A stretch of DNA of 64,000 nt from Streptomyces aureocirculatus (GCF_000720475.1 NZ_JOAP01000004.1:124001-188000); one strand, 5' to 3'; counted from the stretch's first letter, positions 1 to 9,464 are shown. Translations and numbers: made by a program. Notes: generated by a model not told the origin, from the sequence alone.

Positions 1-882
1 GTAGCACTGCGTCGCTACGGGGGCTGGAGGCTGCTGCACGACGCCTTCGTGCGGTTCCGCTACGCCGACGGGTTCAGCCACTCCCGGGCGCTGGCGCTGC
101 AGACGGTCCTCGCGCTCGTGCCGCTCGCGATCGTGTTCGTCGGCCTGTCGAGCGTGCTGCACACTCAGGATGTCGGCAGGTTCGCCGAGGAGGTCATCCA
201 CCGCATGGCACAAGGGCCGAGCGCCGATGTCGTCGACGAGGCGCTGGCCCGCAGCCGCCGTACCGCGGACGGTGGCACGCAGGTCGCTCTCTGGTTCGGG
301 CTCGTGTTCTCCCTGTCCAACGTCACCACGGCGATGTGCCAGATCGAGCGTGGTGCCAACCGGATCTACGGCAACGAACGCGACCGGCCCTTCCTCCGGA
401 AGTACCTGCGCGGTCTGGCCATGGCCGCCACCGCGGGTCTGCCTCTGGGCCTGGGCTTCGTCGTGATGGTGGCGGGCCGTGACCTGGCGGCCGCGGCGGT
501 GACGGTCTTCGGTGTCGGGCACGAAGTGAGCGCCGTGTTCGGTGTGGTGCGCTGGCCGCTGGGCTTCGTGCTGGCGCTCGTCTCGGCGAGCATCATCTTC
601 CGGCGCTCGCCCCGGCGGCGCCAGCCGGGCTACACGTGGCTGGCGTTCGGCGCAGCGGTCTACCTCCTGCTGTGGACAGCCCTGACCGGCCTGCTGAGCC
701 TCTACCTCTCGCTCAGCGGCTCCTTCGACACCGTTTACGGACCGCTCAGCGCCTTCATGTCCTTGCTGCTGTGGGCCTATCTGACCTCGATCGCCCTGTT
801 CCTGGGCCTGGCCTTCGCGGCCCAACTGGAGGCGGCCCGGGCACGGCAGCCCGGTCCCGTCAAGGCCGACCCGGGTGTCTGA
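1..882 (+). CDS. YihY/BrkB family integral membrane protein, 5' end missing
   Basis: The reading frame is open from base 1, so the true start lies upstream of the window and only the C-terminal ~293 codons are present. The protein has several hydrophobic segments (for example around LALVPLAIVFVGL, LPLGLGFVVMVAG and LLLWAYLTSIALFLGLAFAAQ) and the family pattern of an early TM followed by a soluble loop and a C-terminal GPLSAFMSLLLWAYL block, typical of YihY/BrkB proteins (formerly called ribonuclease BN). It is a polytopic inner membrane protein of unsettled function. The stop at 880-882 lies 1 bp from the stop of the convergent DUF3253 gene. The family call is by motif; the function is not inferable from sequence. 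Confidence 0.85.
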   Translation, partial: VALRRYGGWRLLHDAFVRFRYADGFSHSRALALQTVLALVPLAIVFVGLSSVLHTQDVGRFAEEVIHRMAQGPSADVVDEALARSRRTADGGTQVALWFGLVFSLSNVTTAMCQIERGANRIYGNERDRPFLRKYLRGLAMAATAGLPLGLGFVVMVAGRDLAAAAVTVFGVGHEVSAVFGVVRWPLGFVLALVSASIIFRRSPRRRQPGYTWLAFGAAVYLLLWTALTGLLSLYLSLSGSFDTVYGPLSAFMSLLLWAYLTSIALFLGLAFAAQLEAARARQPGPVKADPGV

Positions 883-883
883 C

Positions 884-1225
884 TCAGCGGGCGCGGCGGA
901 TGCGGATCGGGCCGCGTGCCTCTGTCGGCTCCACCGGGTGGCCGCCCTGGGTGATCTCCACCTCGCCGGCCGCGACCAGGCGCCGGGCCGCGCTGCGGGC
1001 CGGTTCCATGAGGGCGCGCCAGCCGTCGTCGTCCCCTGAGTACACCGCACGCGCGGCGTCGGAGGGGCAGATCGTCGCGGCCGGGCCACGGTGCTCCAGC
1101 AACTCCAGGATGGCTCGCTCCAAGCGCCGATCCTTCTGCTGTTCGCCGTCCTTCTGCCGTTCGCCGTCCGTCTGCTGTTCGCCGTCCGTCTGCCGTTCGC
1201 CGTCCGTCTGCTGCTCGCCGTCCAT
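884..1225 (-). CDS. DUF3253 domain protein with repetitive N-terminus
   Basis: A 113-residue protein. Residues ~36-113 match the DUF3253 pattern: an alpha-helical start (ILELLEHRG), ICPSDAARAV, then W..LM...R..ARRLVAAGEVEITQGG and a basic end GPIRIRRAR, which looks like a small winged-helix fold. The first ~32 residues are a hydrophilic tail of 6-residue DGEQQT/DGERQT units encoded by an 18-bp tandem repeat. I chose ATG 1225 rather than the GTG at 1228 because the repeat array begins exactly there; no convincing ribosome binding site is visible, so the functional start could be inside the tail. It is convergent with the BrkB gene. The biochemical function is unknown. Confidence 0.75.
   Translation of the reverse strand: MDGEQQTDGERQTDGEQQTDGERQKDGEQQKDRRLERAILELLEHRGPAATICPSDAARAVYSGDDDGWRALMEPARSAARRLVAAGEVEITQGGHPVEPTEARGPIRIRRAR
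1136..1225. repeat. 18-bp tandem repeat, 5 units
   Basis: Five consecutive 18-bp units of the form ctgccgttcgccgtccgt (unit starts 1136, 1154, 1172, 1190, 1208) differ at one to three positions each. They encode the DGE(Q/R)QT repeat of the DUF3253 protein. The size is a whole number of codons, so copy number can vary without a frameshift. Confidence 0.9.
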
Positions 1226-1545
1226 CACATCGCCAGTGTCACACCGGTGCGCCTGTGTCTCATCCTCATCCTCATCCTGTGATCAGACTTGACGTCCGGG
1301 ACGCCCCGGGCCCTGCCTCGCCCGGCCCGGCGGCCCTCGGCTCTGGGCGGCCGCGGCGGCCGCTCCGAGGACTTCTCGCGCTTTGACAAACGACCTCAGG
1401 AATCAGCCGCATCCCGGGAGACGTCGGGGGATCTGGACCGGCGGCGGGAAGGTTCCCGACGGCCGTCGGTCTGCGGTGGTGCTGCCGATCGGCAGGTCTC
1501 TACCGACGGGCGCATGCCCCAGGGACAGCCGTCGGAAGGAGCAGC
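1226..1545. other. Intergenic region, divergent promoters
   Basis: About 320 bp between the leftward DUF3253 gene and the rightward dapB-like gene. It contains a short catcct run at ~1259-1278. A TTGACA-like hexamer sits at 1383-1388 but has no matching -10 box at the normal distance. An AAGGAG ribosome binding site lies just upstream of 1546. No further gene is recognisable. Confidence 0.5.
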
Positions 1546-2777
<1,232 letters not shown>

Positions 2778-2953
2778 ATGCACACCACCGGGGGCAACCA
2801 TGCGCTCCAGGCAGGCTCATGCGTCAAGTCACCTACAGGTGCCGCACCGGGCACCCGAGCACCATCTCGGTACCCCACTCGAGTGAGTCCCGATTGGTGC
2901 GCATCACCTCGGGAATGCCCTGTCCGGTGAGGTGACGAAGACGGGGTGACGAA

Positions 2954-3001
2954 AACCGGACGGGCCTTGCCTACAGCAACCGGACGGGCCTTCCCCACAG
3001 C
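2954..3001. repeat. 24-bp direct tandem repeat upstream of secreted protein gene
   Basis: Two adjacent 24-bp copies (2954-2977 and 2978-3001, beginning aaccggacgggcctt) differ at two positions. They end directly against the AAGGAGA ribosome binding site of the gene starting at 3018, so they lie in its leader or promoter. Confidence 0.85.
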
Positions 3002-3017
3002 AAGGAGACAGCACCCG

Positions 3018-3353
3018 ATGTCGCAGACTTCTACGCGAATCCGCAGGACCGGCCTGGCCGTTGGAGCCGCACTGCTCCTGTTCGGCTCCATGGCCTTCAG
3101 CCCGCAGGCGGCTCCGGGCGAGTTCGAGTACCTCAGGGCGGACAACAACCGCCCGGACACCATCTCCGACCCGTCGGCGGGCTGTAAGTCCATCCCCGGC
3201 GGGGCGGCCAACGCCAGCAACCGCACGGGTTTCACCGCTACCGTCTACAAGTCCCTCGGCTGCGGCTCCGGGAAGATCCAGGACATCGACGCCAACGGCG
3301 GGACCTGGAACGGCGCTCCGCTGACGGTCGCTCAGTCGGTGAAGTTCAGTTGA
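3018..3353 (+). CDS. Small secreted protein
   Basis: A 111-residue protein with a clear Sec-type signal peptide: basic N-terminus (TRIRRTG), hydrophobic core (LAVGAALLLFGSMAF) and a likely cut near SPQAA-PG. The mature part (~80 residues) has two Cys (AGCKSI and LGCGSG) that could form one disulfide, and an Asn/Gly/Thr-rich composition. ATG 3018 is chosen because a strong AAGGAGA site lies at 3002-3008 and the signal peptide starts there; an upstream in-frame start at 2946 would add a non-signal tail made from the direct repeat. No known domain is recognised; the size and Cys pair resemble secreted inhibitor-like proteins, but that is only a guess. Confidence 0.75.
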   Translation: MSQTSTRIRRTGLAVGAALLLFGSMAFSPQAAPGEFEYLRADNNRPDTISDPSAGCKSIPGGAANASNRTGFTATVYKSLGCGSGKIQDIDANGGTWNGAPLTVAQSVKFS

Positions 3354-3544
3354 GACGCCGGTGACCGGGCGCCGACGCTCGCCGCCAACCGCTCACGGCA
3401 TGATCGGGGCCGCCCCGGGCGGTGAAGAGTAACCTGCCGGTACGGAACGTGGCTGTCTTCGTGAGCAGGTCCGTATTTCCCCGTACCCCCCGCCCCTTGC
3501 GGTCCCGCGCTCCGTGACCCCGGCGTCACATCGAGGAGTGAGGG

Positions 3545-4297
3545 ATGAGCAGGGAAGAGAAGATCTCCGCAACCTTCGTGGAGCTCGCCGACACCTTGGT
3601 GGACGGCTTCGACGTCACCGACTTCCTGCAGCAGCTCACCGCCCGCTGCCGCAGCATCCTCGCTGTCGCCGAAGCCGCGGTCCTCCTCGCTCGTCCCGAA
3701 GCCCCGCTGTACAACCCGGTGCCCTGCGACTCCTCTCCCACTCTCGCCGCGGTGCTCGAAGCCGCCCTGCGCGAAGGCCCCGCAGTTGACGCGCACCACA
3801 CCTGCGCCGCCGTCGCCCCCGGCGACCTCGCCCGAGCGCCCGACGCCTGGCGGGGCTTCACCGCGCAGGCTGCGGGCGCCGGCTACACCTACGCCCCTGC
3901 CGTGCCCCTGCGGCTGCGCGAGGACGCCCTCGGCAGCCTGCTGCTCCTGCGCACCGGCCGGAGCCCGCTGCCCGCCGCCGATCTCGCGCTGGCTCAGGCG
4001 TTCGCCGAAGCGGCCACCATAGGCCTGCACCACGCCCGCGCCCTCCGGCTGGCCGACACCCTCAACGAACAGCTCCAAGCCGCCCTGCACAGCCGCATCC
4101 TCATCGAACAGGCCAAGGGATTCCTCGCCGCCCGCCACGGCATCTCACCCGACAACGCCTTCGACACCCTGCGCCGCCACGCACGCCGTCGCCGCCTGCC
4201 GCTGACCACCGTCGCCCAAGAGGTCATCGACATCCCGGACCTTCCCCGGCCGCCGTCCGTCGCCCGTCACACGGACCAGGGCACACCGGCCGAGTGA
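3545..4297 (+). CDS. GAF and ANTAR domain protein
   Basis: A 250-residue two-domain regulator. Residues ~10-165 have the layout of a GAF sensory domain (LADTLVDGFDVTDFLQQLTARC, then APAVPLRLREDALGSLLLLRTG). Residues ~175-230 form an ANTAR RNA-binding domain (LQAALHSRILIEQAKGFLAA, then GISPDNAFDTLRRHARRRRL, then LTTVAQEVID). ANTAR proteins act as antiterminators by binding paired hairpins in nascent RNA; the GAF domain would respond to a small ligand or redox state. It has a good GAGG ribosome site just before ATG. It sits alone between a secreted protein gene and a small membrane protein gene. The target is not evident. Confidence 0.88.
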   Translation: MSREEKISATFVELADTLVDGFDVTDFLQQLTARCRSILAVAEAAVLLARPEAPLYNPVPCDSSPTLAAVLEAALREGPAVDAHHTCAAVAPGDLARAPDAWRGFTAQAAGAGYTYAPAVPLRLREDALGSLLLLRTGRSPLPAADLALAQAFAEAATIGLHHARALRLADTLNEQLQAALHSRILIEQAKGFLAARHGISPDNAFDTLRRHARRRRLPLTTVAQEVIDIPDLPRPPSVARHTDQGTPAE

Positions 4298-4664
4298 TCC
4301 GAGGCCTCCGGTCGACGCAAGTCGGGTGCTCCGCCGCGGCGCGGACGGCGGGCCCGCCGGGTGGCGGACGCCGCGTACGCCGACCGAGGAGGACAGCTAC
4401 GCGGAATGCCTCACTCCGGGGCTGCTCGACGACCTGCTGGACCGCGCCCGGAATCCGCCGCGCACCTGGCGGGAGCTGCGTGTTCGGCAGGTCTCAGCGG
4501 CTCGCGTCCAGCAACCGCGGCTGCCGGGCAGTGCCCACGCCGGCCGGGGCGCTTCGCAGACTCTCATCGGCGCGCGTCACCACCGTGTCGCTCCGGGGGG
4601 CACGGGTACTCGCCCGCCGCTCCCGGCAGCCGCCGGGGCGGAATTCGATTATCAGGAGAACGCG
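4298..4664. other. Intergenic region without a recognised gene
   Basis: About 367 bp between the GAF-ANTAR gene and the small membrane protein. Frame 3 is open through it and one stretch (ECLTPGLLDDLLDRA) looks protein-like, possibly a gene remnant, but there is no ribosome site and no recognisable family. An AGGAG site at ~4654-4658 serves the next gene. Confidence 0.4.
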
Positions 4665-5003
4665 ATGACCGCTGCTTCGCCAGCCGGCTACCCGGAATCC
4701 GGCGGTTCGCAGGCCACTGCGTCAGGGGCCGCCGTGTCACAGACCGCCGCGCCCTTCGCGCATCGCGTGGAAGAGACCAAGCCCGCCTTCAAGACCACGG
4801 AACTCTTCGTCTACCTGGCGTCCGTCGTCGCCGTCATCGTCGCGTCGGCGGCCGTGGGCAACGGAGGCGAGGGCGCCGACCGGTTCGCGGCCGATCAGGC
4901 GTGGCTGTACGTCACCCTGCTGACCATCGGTTATCTGATCAGCCGGGGCCTGGCCAAGTCCGGAGTCCGTGGGCCCGCGGACAACGGCACCCGCCAACGG
5001 TAG
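4665..5003 (+). CDS. Small two-TM membrane protein
   Basis: A 112-residue protein with a Ser/Ala-rich cytoplasmic N-terminus (~45 residues), then FKTTELFVYLASVVAVIVASAAVG as the first TM, a short loop (GADRFAADQ) and a second TM (AWLYVTLLTIGYLISRGLAKSG). ATG 4665 is selected on a AGGAG site 7 bp upstream. I recognise this as a conserved streptomycete hypothetical membrane protein type without assigned function. A perfect 12-bp inverted repeat follows 40 bp after the stop and is a likely terminator. Confidence 0.75.
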   Translation: MTAASPAGYPESGGSQATASGAAVSQTAAPFAHRVEETKPAFKTTELFVYLASVVAVIVASAAVGNGGEGADRFAADQAWLYVTLLTIGYLISRGLAKSGVRGPADNGTRQR

Positions 5004-5042
5004 ATCCCTGGGCGTCTCCAGCACAGCGGCGCACGCGCCACT

Positions 5043-5076
5043 CCGCCTCCGGCCTGTTCGGCAAGGCCGGAGGCGG
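5043..5076. terminator. Intrinsic terminator hairpin
   Basis: A perfect 12-bp inverted repeat (5043-5054 with 5065-5076, arm ccgcctccggcc) with a 10-nt loop lies between the convergent genes ending at 5003 and 5176. It probably terminates transcription from both sides. Confidence 0.7.
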
Positions 5077-5175
5077 TCCCGGCTTCTCCCGCGCCGCGGT
5101 CGAAAGAAGCAGCAGAGGACGCGGCGAGCGTGCGTGCCAGACGCCGCGACGCCGCGCCGACCCGTCGGACACGCC

Positions 5176-5910
5176 CTAGCCCTCCCGCAGACGGACCGTC
5201 GCGCGTCCTGACGCCGGATCACGTTCCAGCATCACGTAGCGGCTGAGGACGGCGAGGGCGACGAGGCAGCCACTCATCTCGAAGCCCTCCTCCACTATCG
5301 TTCCCAGCATGAGCGAGGTGCTGTGGCCGTTCGCGTGCGACCAGCCGTTGATCGCCTCGATCACCAGCGCTCCGCCCAGATATACGGCGAGGGCGCCGAG
5401 CAGCCCGTACCGCAGGTCCCGCGGAAGCTTGCGCGCCCACAGCACCGCGCACACGGTGCCCACGACCGCGAGGACCGCACCGGGCAGCACCCAGGCGTGC
5501 GTGGGCAGTGAGCCCCCGGCCCACTCCTTCCACGACTTGCCGACCTCGCCGAGGCGCTCGTGCAGCGAGACCGTCTCATCGATGCTGAGCAGCGCGGTCG
5601 CGGCGGCGAGCCCCAGCCAGGACAGCTTCCCGGGGCGCACGTCGCGCCCGCTGAGCAGCGCGGCGATCAGTGCCATGCCCGTCACGGCCAGCAGCAGCGT
5701 GCTGTTCCACCAGGTGGCCAGGTTGGCCTCGACGTCGACGTTGACCAACTCGCGGACGGTCGGTATGGGGTCGTAGTGGTTGTAGGCGCGCGTGGCGAGG
5801 TCGGCGACGAGTAACGCCGCGGTGGCGCCCGCGGCGATCCACAGGACGCGGTGGGCCCGGGGTCTCGGGCGCTCGACCACGCGTTGGTCGTGGGTTTGCA
5901 TGTCGGTCAT
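5176..5910 (-). CDS. Polytopic membrane protein with conserved DE..HE-type motifs
   Basis: About 244 residues with six or so hydrophobic segments (VLWIAAGATAALLVADL, STLLLAVTGMALIAALL, LSWLGLAAATALL, WVLPGAVLAVVGTVCAVLWA, LRYGLLGALAVYLGGALVIEA, SGCLVALAVLSRYVML). Acidic and His residues are placed at membrane borders: SIDETVSLHERL, WSHANGHS and IVEEGFEMSG. This arrangement recurs in uncharacterised membrane proteins and could coordinate a metal, but that is inference. I chose the ATG at 5910 (MTDMQTHDQ); longer versions to 5961 are possible. No ribosome site is obvious, so the mRNA may be leaderless. The function is unknown. Confidence 0.65.
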   Translation of the reverse strand: MTDMQTHDQRVVERPRPRAHRVLWIAAGATAALLVADLATRAYNHYDPIPTVRELVNVDVEANLATWWNSTLLLAVTGMALIAALLSGRDVRPGKLSWLGLAAATALLSIDETVSLHERLGEVGKSWKEWAGGSLPTHAWVLPGAVLAVVGTVCAVLWARKLPRDLRYGLLGALAVYLGGALVIEAINGWSHANGHSTSLMLGTIVEEGFEMSGCLVALAVLSRYVMLERDPASGRATVRLREG

Positions 5911-6127
5911 GTGTACGGAGGCTAGCGTCTTGGGCAGAGGCCGAAGCTCCCGGGGCACCACGTGGGGTGCGCCTCCGGGAGTTGACGGAAACGCCGGTGC
6001 GGGTCGCCGTCAGCCTGGTGTCAGCGGGGGCGGGCAGCATCTGGCGCCGTCATGCCCGCGTCCGGGCGGGCCGAGCCCGGGGCCCGGTCCGCCGGGCGGG
6101 CTCGATCCCCCAGGGTTGGAGAACTCG

Positions 6128-6322
6128 ATGCTGAGGTTCCGTCAACCCCGCCCGCACGCGGCCGCCCCGACCCTGTACCTCGTCGTCCTGGCCCTGGTGT
6201 CGGCCCTCCTGACGGTCGGTCGCCGCGTACCTACCTGGCGCCGCCACGAGGAATCACGAGGAATCATGAGGAATAGGGGACCCTCGTCCTGGTTACTCAG
6301 GTTACGACGGGTTCGGCAGTGA
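6128..6322 (+). CDS. Possible small single-TM protein
   Basis: A 64-codon ORF starting 7 bp after a TTGGAG-like ribosome site. It encodes a basic N-terminus, one hydrophobic segment (APTLYLVVLALVSALLTVG) and an Arg-rich tail. The hydrophobic segment is plausible for a small membrane protein, but codon support is short and no family is recognised, so this is speculative. Confidence 0.25.
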   Translation: MLRFRQPRPHAAAPTLYLVVLALVSALLTVGRRVPTWRRHEESRGIMRNRGPSSWLLRLRRVRQ

Positions 6323-6329
6323 GCCCGCC

Positions 6330-6360
6330 CCCCGCTCTCTGCCTCGCGGCAGGAGCGGGG
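6330..6360 (-). terminator. Terminator of the LuxR gene
   Basis: A hairpin with 13-14 bp arms (6330-6343 with 6348-6360, ccccgctct... and ...aggagcgggg) with a single bulge and a 4-nt loop begins 3 bp after the stop codon of the leftward LuxR-family gene. Confidence 0.7.
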
Positions 6361-6363
6361 TCG

Positions 6364-7461
6364 TCACGTGAGTGCGGTGGAGAGTTCGTCCCGTCCGGCG
6401 GCACCGGTCTTGCGCAGGACCGATTTGATGTGGTCGTTGACGGTGTGCGCCGACAGGCGCAGTTGACGGGCGATCTGTTTGGGTGCGGTGCCCTCGCACA
6501 GGTGGTGGACGACTTCGCGTTCGCGGGTGGTGATGCCGTACCAGTCGCAGAACGACGGCAGCAGATGCTCGCGCGCCGGTGCGTGCAGTACGACGGCCAC
6601 GTCACCCTCGCCACCTTCGCCCGCGCCCGCGCCCGCGCCCGCGCCCTCAAGTAATTGCGCGTGACAGCCGATCCAGGTTCCGTAGGAGGCGGCTGGGCCG
6701 ATGAGCAGCGGTGGACCGGCGCTGTGGCCGCGGCCGTGGGCGCGGGCGTGACTGGCCAGGCCCGCCAGGAACGGGGGCCCGGCCCACTCCGGAACACCGC
6801 AGGTGCGTAACCGCTCGTGCCAGGCGCCGGCCTGCGGGGTGCCCGCGCGGATGCCCCCGTCGGGGCCCACGATCACGACGCCTGGCGGTGGCGCGGGGGC
6901 GGCCGGGGTGAGGGGGCCGCTGATGACGTACGCGCGCAGGAACTCCCGTACGACCGGTCCGAGACGGGCGGCGCGGCGGATGTCGTCCCCGTCGAAGGTC
7001 CGGCCTCCTTGGGAGCGCAGCAGCCCGAGGAGCCCCCAGACGCCGCCGCGCGCGTCGCGGAGCAGCACCCGCAGTTCGCAGCCCACGCCGAGGGCCGCCG
7101 GCGCAGGGTGGGGTGACGCCGGGGGCGGCTCAGTGGCAGCGGAGGCCCGTACCACGCCGACGGGAAGAGGCAGCCGAGCCAGCAGGTGCGCGGGAAGTGG
7201 GTCCTGTCCGGCGTAGAAGCGGTGCATCAGGGCCTGTCCGAGGCCGGGTTCGACTTGGTGCCAGAAGCTGAAGGCGGGGATCCCGAGGCCCACGGCGGGG
7301 CTGGTGGCGATCAGGATCGACGCGTCGTGCGGCACGATCGGCGCGATCCACCGTGAGAGCACGGCGGCCAGCTCGTCGACGCCGGCTTTCTCGCGCACGG
7401 CTGCGAAGAGTTCCCGCCCCGGCCGGTCCGTCCGTCCTGCCACACGAGCAGTGTGTCCCAT
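6364..7461 (-). CDS. LuxR-family transcriptional regulator
   Basis: A 365-residue protein. The last ~60 residues are a LuxR/GerE helix-turn-helix (GITTREREVVHHLCEGTAPKQ, IARQLRLSAHTVNDHIKSVLRKTG). The N-terminal ~290 residues look like a GAF- or PAS-like sensory region (ELRVLLRDARGGVWGLLGLLR; GVVIVGPDGGIRAGT) with no obvious catalytic site. An Ala-Gly run (GAGAGAGAGEGGEG) from a repetitive GC tract at ~6620-6650 links the two parts. ATG 7461 lies 11 bp from the stop of the upstream TolB-like gene, so the two are probably co-transcribed. It likely activates or represses nearby genes; targets are unknown. Confidence 0.85.
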   Translation of the reverse strand: MGHTARVAGRTDRPGRELFAAVREKAGVDELAAVLSRWIAPIVPHDASILIATSPAVGLGIPAFSFWHQVEPGLGQALMHRFYAGQDPLPAHLLARLPLPVGVVRASAATEPPPASPHPAPAALGVGCELRVLLRDARGGVWGLLGLLRSQGGRTFDGDDIRRAARLGPVVREFLRAYVISGPLTPAAPAPPPGVVIVGPDGGIRAGTPQAGAWHERLRTCGVPEWAGPPFLAGLASHARAHGRGHSAGPPLLIGPAASYGTWIGCHAQLLEGAGAGAGAGEGGEGDVAVVLHAPAREHLLPSFCDWYGITTREREVVHHLCEGTAPKQIARQLRLSAHTVNDHIKSVLRKTGAAGRDELSTALT

Positions 7462-7472
7462 GCGGGTGCCGG

Positions 7473-8786
7473 TCAGCAAAGGTGCCGGAGGTAGATGTCG
7501 GTGATGCGCTCCGGGTGGCGGGGTACGAGGTTCGTGGCGTCCGACTCGAAGGCCACCTGGCATCCGCCCCACGCGGGGGCGGCGTCGTCCGCCTGGTGGT
7601 CGGGGAAGCCGCCGTCCGCGGCCACACTGACCCGCTGGGTCGCCGTGGGGCCCTGCTGCCGCAGATCGCGCAGATAGACCGCGGGCCGGCAGTCCGGCTC
7701 GGCGGTGGCACAGGCGCCCGTGGTGTACGCGACGTGCCGCCCGTCGGGGCTGATACGCGGTGACCTCGCCGCTTTGTCGAGCGGGCCCCCGTCGGGCGCC
7801 GTGCCGGCGAGCACGGTGCGGCCGGTGGTCAGGTCGTGGACGAAGACCTCCCACAGCACGCGGGGGTGGGTGGCGGGCTTTCCGTCCCGGTTGGTCACGT
7901 ACGCGATGAAGCGCCCGTCCGCGCTGAGGGACGGCTGCCCGTACCAGCGGCTGACCGGCTGTGGGTCGCCGGGCGTGTGGTTGACGACGGCCAGCTTGCC
8001 CGTGCGGCGGTCCCGGACGTACACGGCACTGGCCACGCTCACCCTGCTGTCGTCATAGACGCGGAAGGCCACGTGCCGTCCGTCCGCGCTGAGCGAGACA
8101 CTGCTCAACAGCGGCCCCGGGGCGAGGGGTTCACTGATGAGCTCCGTGGTGCCGCGCTCGCGGTCGCGCAGGTGGAGCATGGCCCGGGAGAAGGGCGGCT
8201 CGGGGATGTCGGCGTAACCGAAGAAGGCTGCGTAGCGGCCGTCCCCGCTGAGTGCGGCGACGCTCGACCGCTGGAAGGGCACGCCGTCCGGGCCGATGCC
8301 GATGGACTCGGTGTGCCCCGACCGCAGATCACGTACGTACGCGTAGCTGCCGCCGGGCGGGCGTTCGCCGGGCGCCAGGGCGGGGTCGCCGGAGTCGAAA
8401 CCGACGGTGCCGCCGTCCCCGCTCAGTGCCGCGTTCCAGGAACCGTCCGTGCTCTGGCGTCCGTCGTCGCTCACCCCGGCACGGGTCAGGGTGCCGGAGC
8501 TAAGGTCGCGGACGAACACGTCACCGGTGTTGTTGGTGTCGCCGGGCACCAGGTTGGACGCCTCGGAGTTGAAAGCGGCGTACCGGCCGTCGAAGCTGAC
8601 CCTGGCGGAGATGGAGCGGCTGTCGCCCCGCGTGCCGTCCGCGGCCGTGCTGACGAGGTCCGTTCGCGGGAGGGGGAGATGCGGGCGGGTGGGCGGCGGT
8701 GGTGCCGCGCCGAGCAAGGAAAGGACTGATGACAGCACTGCGGACAGTGTCACGGCTGCCACGACGGTGCGTCTGCGCGTGACCAT
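7473..8786 (-). CDS. Secreted TolB-like beta-propeller protein
   Basis: A 437-residue protein with a Sec signal peptide (MVTRRRTVVAAVTLSAVLSS, then LLGAAPPPP). The mature part has repeated WD40-like/PD40 blades: S.DGRYAAFNSEASNLVPGDTN, VFVRDL..G, LSGDGRYAAFFGY, LSADGRHVAFRVYD, LSADGRFIAYVTN, ISPDGRHVAYTTG. TolB-type propellers are protein-binding scaffolds; secreted actinomycete versions are of unknown function. AAGGGGAT lies 6 bp before the ATG at 8786. It is followed by the LuxR gene after 11 bp. The ends of blades carry the typical D..VRD strand; no transmembrane anchor is present after the signal. Confidence 0.85.
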   Translation of the reverse strand: MVTRRRTVVAAVTLSAVLSSVLSLLGAAPPPPTRPHLPLPRTDLVSTAADGTRGDSRSISARVSFDGRYAAFNSEASNLVPGDTNNTGDVFVRDLSSGTLTRAGVSDDGRQSTDGSWNAALSGDGGTVGFDSGDPALAPGERPPGGSYAYVRDLRSGHTESIGIGPDGVPFQRSSVAALSGDGRYAAFFGYADIPEPPFSRAMLHLRDRERGTTELISEPLAPGPLLSSVSLSADGRHVAFRVYDDSRVSVASAVYVRDRRTGKLAVVNHTPGDPQPVSRWYGQPSLSADGRFIAYVTNRDGKPATHPRVLWEVFVHDLTTGRTVLAGTAPDGGPLDKAARSPRISPDGRHVAYTTGACATAEPDCRPAVYLRDLRQQGPTATQRVSVAADGGFPDHQADDAAPAWGGCQVAFESDATNLVPRHPERITDIYLRHLC

Positions 8787-8809
8787 ACATATCCCCTTCG
8801 CCGATGCAC

Positions 8810-8833
8810 GATGCCGATGCCGATGCCGATGCC
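8810..8833. repeat. 6-bp microsatellite
   Basis: Four tandem gatgcc units lie 24 bp upstream of the TolB-like gene start on its 5' side, in the leader or promoter region. Confidence 0.8.
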
Positions 8834-8845
8834 GACAGGAGCCTT

Positions 8846-8873
8846 CCGCCACCACCCGCGAGGGCGGTGGCGG
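8846..8873 (-). terminator. Candidate terminator hairpin
   Basis: Inverted repeat ccgccacc/ggtggcgg (8846-8853 with 8866-8873), 12-nt loop, lies between the leftward gene ending at 8962 and the TolB-like gene, so it may separate the two transcripts. Confidence 0.5.
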
Positions 8874-8961
8874 GGCCCTTCGACGCAACCGCATCGCCGG
8901 GACGCACGCAAGGGAGCTTTGCGCCTGCCGCCGGTCGTCTGCGCGTCCCTTGGTGGCGCGT

Positions 8962-9402
8962 TCAGCTTCCGTACAGCCAACTGCCGGGAGCCGCGCCGTC
9001 CACCAGGTGGTAGAGGCCGAAGGAACCGGGGAACAGGAGCAGTCCGAGCATGCCGATGCGGACGCAGGTGGGCGCGACGACGGCGAAGCCCTCGCTCTGG
9101 CCGCTGATCGTGCGCAGATCGCGCCAGCGCCGTACATCGCTGTCGCACGCCGACCAGAAGTAGAGGCCGGTCAGGAGCAGGGCACCGCCGCCGAGGAGGC
9201 CGGACCCGCTCACCGCCGCGAGGAACGTCTGGCGTTCGTCGCGATCGGCTACGAAGAGCATGCCGAGCACCGCCACGGCATTGGCGGCCGCTCCGTACAG
9301 CGCGCCGCGCAGCACCACGTCCTTGAACCGCAGCCGGGGCAGCAGCACACCTTCCTCGTCCCTGGCACGCGGCGACGGCTCCGGCCGCGCAGGAGAAGTC
9401 AT
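8962..9402 (-). CDS. Small multi-TM membrane protein
   Basis: 146 residues. After a hydrophilic N-terminus (~30 residues) there are four hydrophobic segments: VLRGALYGAAANAVAVLGMLFV, AVSGSGLLGGGALLLTGLYFW, FAVVAPTCVRIGMLGLLLFPG and a weaker GLYHLVDGAA end. It starts with ATG 9402 and diverges from the XRE-cupin gene (63-bp gap), so the two may share a control region. No family recognised; hypothetical. Confidence 0.7.
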   Translation of the reverse strand: MTSPARPEPSPRARDEEGVLLPRLRFKDVVLRGALYGAAANAVAVLGMLFVADRDERQTFLAAVSGSGLLGGGALLLTGLYFWSACDSDVRRWRDLRTISGQSEGFAVVAPTCVRIGMLGLLLFPGSFGLYHLVDGAAPGSWLYGS

Positions 9403-9464
9403 GGGCGGAAGGGTATGCGAACGCCGCCGAGCGGAATTTGCCGGGCGAGCATAGGGTGCTGCCC

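Larger units (their letters stand above)
5911..6363. other. Intergenic region with short repeats
   Basis: About 450 bp between the membrane protein gene and the LuxR gene, which are transcribed in the same leftward direction. It holds a three-fold gaggaat repeat (about 6247-6275) and possibly one small ORF at 6128. The terminator of the LuxR gene is at its right end. Confidence 0.5.

Noticed and set aside
2946..3017. Upstream in-frame start for the small secreted protein
   Set aside because: It would place 24 residues made from the direct repeat ahead of the signal peptide, and the strong ribosome site is at 3002-3008.
7130..7711. Arg/Pro-rich minus-strand frame overlapping the LuxR and TolB-like genes
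   Set aside because: It bridges the stop of one supported gene and the interior of another and has no motif; it is a shadow.
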